From positions 14,421-78,420 of the forward strand of contig CAXAAH010000004.1 in NCBI GenBank assembly GCA_963966775.1: a stretch of 64,000 nt of DNA, written 5' to 3'. Of this stretch, positions 62,132-64,000 are shown piece by piece (the first letter of the stretch is position 1; each line of letters begins with the position of its first letter). A program made the translations under genes and the position numbers. The DNA comes from UBA685 sp002299005 (GTDB lineage: Bacteria; Pseudomonadota; Alphaproteobacteria; Puniceispirillales; Puniceispirillaceae). Below the pieces are notes generated by a model that had not been told where the DNA came from, did no database searches, and worked only from the letters and a program-made list of their open reading frames with translations.

Positions 62132-63358
62132 TTACTGATTATCAGATGCCACAATAATGTCCGAGACCATATGCGCAGAGACGCAAGATAATGTCCAGCC
62201 AAGATGGCCATGGCCGGTATTATAAAAGATCCCCTTTGCCTTGCCCTTGCCAATGCGCGGCATCATATTCGGCATCATCGGACGCAAGCCTGCCCAAGGG
62301 GTGACATATTCTGTGGCCATGCCCGGAAAGTTCTTTTCCACCCATTTCGTCAAAGGGGCGATTCTATCGGCTCTGATATTATAATTATAGCCATTAAATT
62401 CGGCCGTACCTGCGACACGGAACCTATCGTCGCCAAGGCGCGAGGTCACAATCTTGGCCTTATCATCTAGCAAGCTAACCCAAGGCGCGGCGGCGCGAGA
62501 TGCCTCATCTTGCAAATTCACCGTGATAGAATAGCCCTTCACCGGATAGATATTCACACGGTCACCTGCTTGGGCCGCAAGCGCGCGGCTATAGACACCT
62601 GCGCAAATCACCACACCATCAAATTGGTGCGTGCCCATCTCGCCTTCATCTGTCTTGCTCTCAATGATCGGCGCACCATTATTTGGCTTCAGGCGGTCAA
62701 CCTCATGGTTCCAGAAAAACCGCACACCAAGACGCTCACAAGCCTTCGCCAGACCTGTCGCAAATTTATGGATATCACCTGTGAAATCTGACTCTGTGTA
62801 ATAGCCGCCAATGATATTTGACTTAATCGACGGCTCAATCGCACGCACCTCATCAGCGCTTAGCCTTTGGCGCACAACCCCGCCCTTGGCAAGCATCTTA
62901 TTGACATGATGCGCATGGGCAAATTCACCCTCATCATCATAGAAATGCAAGATACCTTGATTGACGCGGTTAAATTCAATACCTGCCTCTTCGGCCATTT
63001 GTGTCATGAAATCACGCGATGCCACCGCCATCTCTGCCGTGCGCACAGTGTTGGTTTCATAATTGGGGATATTGCGCATAAATTCCAGCATCCAGCCAAT
63101 TTTATGGCTTGATGGTTTTGGATTCACAAGTAAAGGCGCGTCTGATTTCAGCATCCATTTCAGGCCTTTGAAAATCGTCTGCCACCTTGTCCAAACCTCT
63201 GCGTTCGAGGCTGATAATTGGCCCCCATTGGCGAAAGATGTTTCCATCGCCGCATAACGGTTCTTATCATAGACCGTTACCTCATAGCCCTTTTGGGCCA
63301 GCGTGAAGGCAGATGACATGCCGGTGATACCTGCGCCGATGACTGCTATTTTTTTCAT
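62132..63358 (-). CDS. dadA: D-amino acid dehydrogenase/glycine oxidase-like flavoprotein (DadA)
   Basis: A 408-residue DAO-fold flavoprotein. FAD motif IAVIGAGITGMSSAFTLAQKG (4-23), VYDKN, and the C-terminal GLRPMMPNMMPRIGKGKAK and NTGHGHLGWTLS are typical of DadA. ATG 63358 has TGGAGG 7 bases upstream. A tandem glycine riboswitch lies directly in its leader, so glycine (or its close relatives) probably controls it, and glycine or a D-amino acid may be the substrate. It feeds electrons to the respiratory chain and glyoxylate or a 2-oxo acid to the cell. Confidence 0.88.
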   Translation of the reverse strand: MKKIAVIGAGITGMSSAFTLAQKGYEVTVYDKNRYAAMETSFANGGQLSASNAEVWTRWQTIFKGLKWMLKSDAPLLVNPKPSSHKIGWMLEFMRNIPNYETNTVRTAEMAVASRDFMTQMAEEAGIEFNRVNQGILHFYDDEGEFAHAHHVNKMLAKGGVVRQRLSADEVRAIEPSIKSNIIGGYYTESDFTGDIHKFATGLAKACERLGVRFFWNHEVDRLKPNNGAPIIESKTDEGEMGTHQFDGVVICAGVYSRALAAQAGDRVNIYPVKGYSITVNLQDEASRAAAPWVSLLDDKAKIVTSRLGDDRFRVAGTAEFNGYNYNIRADRIAPLTKWVEKNFPGMATEYVTPWAGLRPMMPNMMPRIGKGKAKGIFYNTGHGHLGWTLSCVSAHMVSDIIVASDNQ

Positions 63359-63440
63359 AAAAAACCTCCATGATATCAGCATTAATCAATTGCGAAAACA
63401 CAGCCCTTACTTGGGGCAGTGCCTATATGATAAATGCCTC

Positions 63441-63650
63441 ATCTGTCATGGAACCTGAGAGCTTTACATCTTTCAACAAAATAGCGCGGCAACCCTGCCA
63501 GCCATCTTGTCCAAAAATCTATCCCCGTCGGTGGGTCATTTTCATGACCTCTCTCCAGATTGCCCACCATCTGCGGTTCATGTGCCTGAGAGTTTCTTGA
63601 GGCTTTGCTCCTTCGGCGGCTATCACAAAATCGTAACAGCGCTCTCCCAA
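63441..63650 (-). ncRNA. tandem glycine riboswitch (gcvT-type) upstream of dadA
   Basis: Two consecutive aptamers read on the minus strand. Aptamer 1: GGGAGAGC (63648-63641), GCCGAAGGAGCAA (63617-63605 region), ACTCTCAGGCAC (63593-63582). Aptamer 2: CTGGAGAGAGG (63558-63548), CACCGACGGGGATAG (63533-63519), GCTCTCAGGTTC (63462-63451), with a longer variable arm between. Conserved cores match the glycine riboswitch in both, and a short linker joins them. The leader ends about 80 bases before dadA. No clear terminator was identified, so the expression platform is unresolved. Confidence 0.93.
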
Positions 63651-63760
63651 CAGCTGGACATAGGCCTCTTTTAGATAGCATAGATAAATCGAATTGTCAT
63701 CTTCATAAGCGCTATGATAGCCTGAAGGCAAAAGCTTCATAAGCAAGAATAGGAGCTATT

Positions 63761-63970
63761 ATGAGTGTTAAAAAAGTGATGATGGCCTTTGCCAAGCTTG
63801 CAGAGGCGGGCAAGACAGATAATGTCAAAATTGACGATATCTTGGCGCATGATGTGACAGGCCATTTGGCCCGCATGCCAGAGACAAAGCTGTTGCCGCT
63901 TTTATCAATTGGCGCAACAAAAAGCGGGTGGGGCCTGACGCCGCGCACCCGCTCTTATTCAAAATATTAA
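63761..63970 (+). CDS. small conserved-looking protein, function unknown
   Basis: A 69-residue frame with AGGAG 6 bases before the ATG and ordinary codon use. The sequence (MSVKKVMMAFAKLAEAGKTD, then ILAHDVTGHLARMP) is soluble and mildly basic, with no membrane segment or known motif. It is divergent from the glycine riboswitch leader across about 110 bases. A 78-codon frame on the other strand overlaps it but lacks a ribosome site. No function can be assigned. Confidence 0.5.
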   Translation: MSVKKVMMAFAKLAEAGKTDNVKIDDILAHDVTGHLARMPETKLLPLLSIGATKSGWGLTPRTRSYSKY

Positions 63971-64000
63971 ACCAGCAATAGGCCCTGATTATTTGGCTCT

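Noticed and set aside
63712..63948. minus-strand 78-codon frame opposite the small gene
   Set aside because: No ribosome site; the plus-strand frame has one and more ordinary composition.
1..64000. tRNA, rRNA, CRISPR arrays, insertion sequences, integrase or prophage
   Set aside because: None of their hallmarks (T-loop sequences, spaced direct repeats, transposase or integrase motifs, terminal inverted repeats) was seen on reading, though a tRNAscan-type search was not possible.

Overview
The window looks like a stretch of chromosome from a free-living, heterotrophic marine alphaproteobacterium, possibly of the SAR116 (Puniceispirillaceae) type. This is an inference from the gene repertoire (TRAP and ABC uptake systems, glycine betaine and methylated-amine genes, nucleoside and polyamine uptake, PCuAC, CcmE, BipA, HflX), the moderate GC content and the short intergenic gaps. 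No 16S gene is present, so the taxonomy is unconfirmed. I see no tRNA, rRNA, CRISPR array, prophage or insertion sequence; nearly everything is metabolism and transport.

Layout. 1-2.8 kb: a small catabolic cluster of an M24/creatinase-fold hydrolase (cut by the left edge), a diaminopropionate ammonia-lyase-like PLP enzyme, and a divergent maleate isomerase/EutA-type racemase. 2.9-7.1 kb: a GFA protein, a sterol desaturase-type hydroxylase, a nucleoside-recognition-domain membrane protein, a possible beta-barrel remnant and an MFS carrier. 7.2-13.2 kb: a dimethylglycine/sarcosine dehydrogenase-like flavoprotein divergent from an operon of an MttB-like methyltransferase, a PfkB/PsuK kinase and PsuG. 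13.2-19.4 kb: a PhyH dioxygenase, DUF1761, CcmE, a YigZ/IMPACT protein, choline dehydrogenase, a SAM methyltransferase, an MBL hydrolase and a Rap1a/Tai-type secreted protein. 19.4-27.2 kb: a TRAP operon (TerC, DctP, fused DctQM, histidinol-dehydrogenase paralogue, zinc alcohol dehydrogenase) with a divergent IclR regulator. 27.2-31.5 kb: FAD-linked hydroxyacid dehydrogenase, L-serine ammonia-lyase and an FMN hydroxyacid dehydrogenase, all plausibly feeding central 2- and 3-carbon metabolism.

31.6-43.1 kb: a persulfide dioxygenase-rhodanese fusion, an SDR, a PCuAC copper chaperone, HflX, an aldehyde dehydrogenase, BipA/TypA, divergent glpD and glpK, and nicotinamidase. 43.4-46.4 kb: the glycine betaine/proline ABC importer proXWV, with a hairpin after proX. 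46.5-56.7 kb: nucleoside salvage, with tdk, upp and a tightly packed operon (CWC protein, ribokinase, nucleoside hydrolase, IPNS-like 2OG oxygenase, BMP-type nucleoside ABC importer, cdd), followed by pyrE. 56.9-60.9 kb: the putrescine/polyamine operon potFGHI. 61-63.7 kb: pyrC and a dadA-like flavoprotein preceded by a tandem glycine riboswitch. A small divergent gene closes the window.

How it fits together. Several loci converge on quaternary amines and glycine: betaine import (proXWV), choline oxidation (betA), demethylation (the MttB-like and DMGDH-like proteins), and a glycine-sensing RNA in front of an amino-acid oxidase. Serine deamination adds pyruvate to the same carbon pool. A second theme is nucleoside and nucleobase breakdown, found both in the BMP operon and in psuK-psuG. 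The most interesting leads are the 2OG oxygenase inside the nucleoside operon, the MttB-PsuK-PsuG coupling, the glycine riboswitch on a dadA-like gene, and many 13-22 bp tandem duplications beside gene ends.
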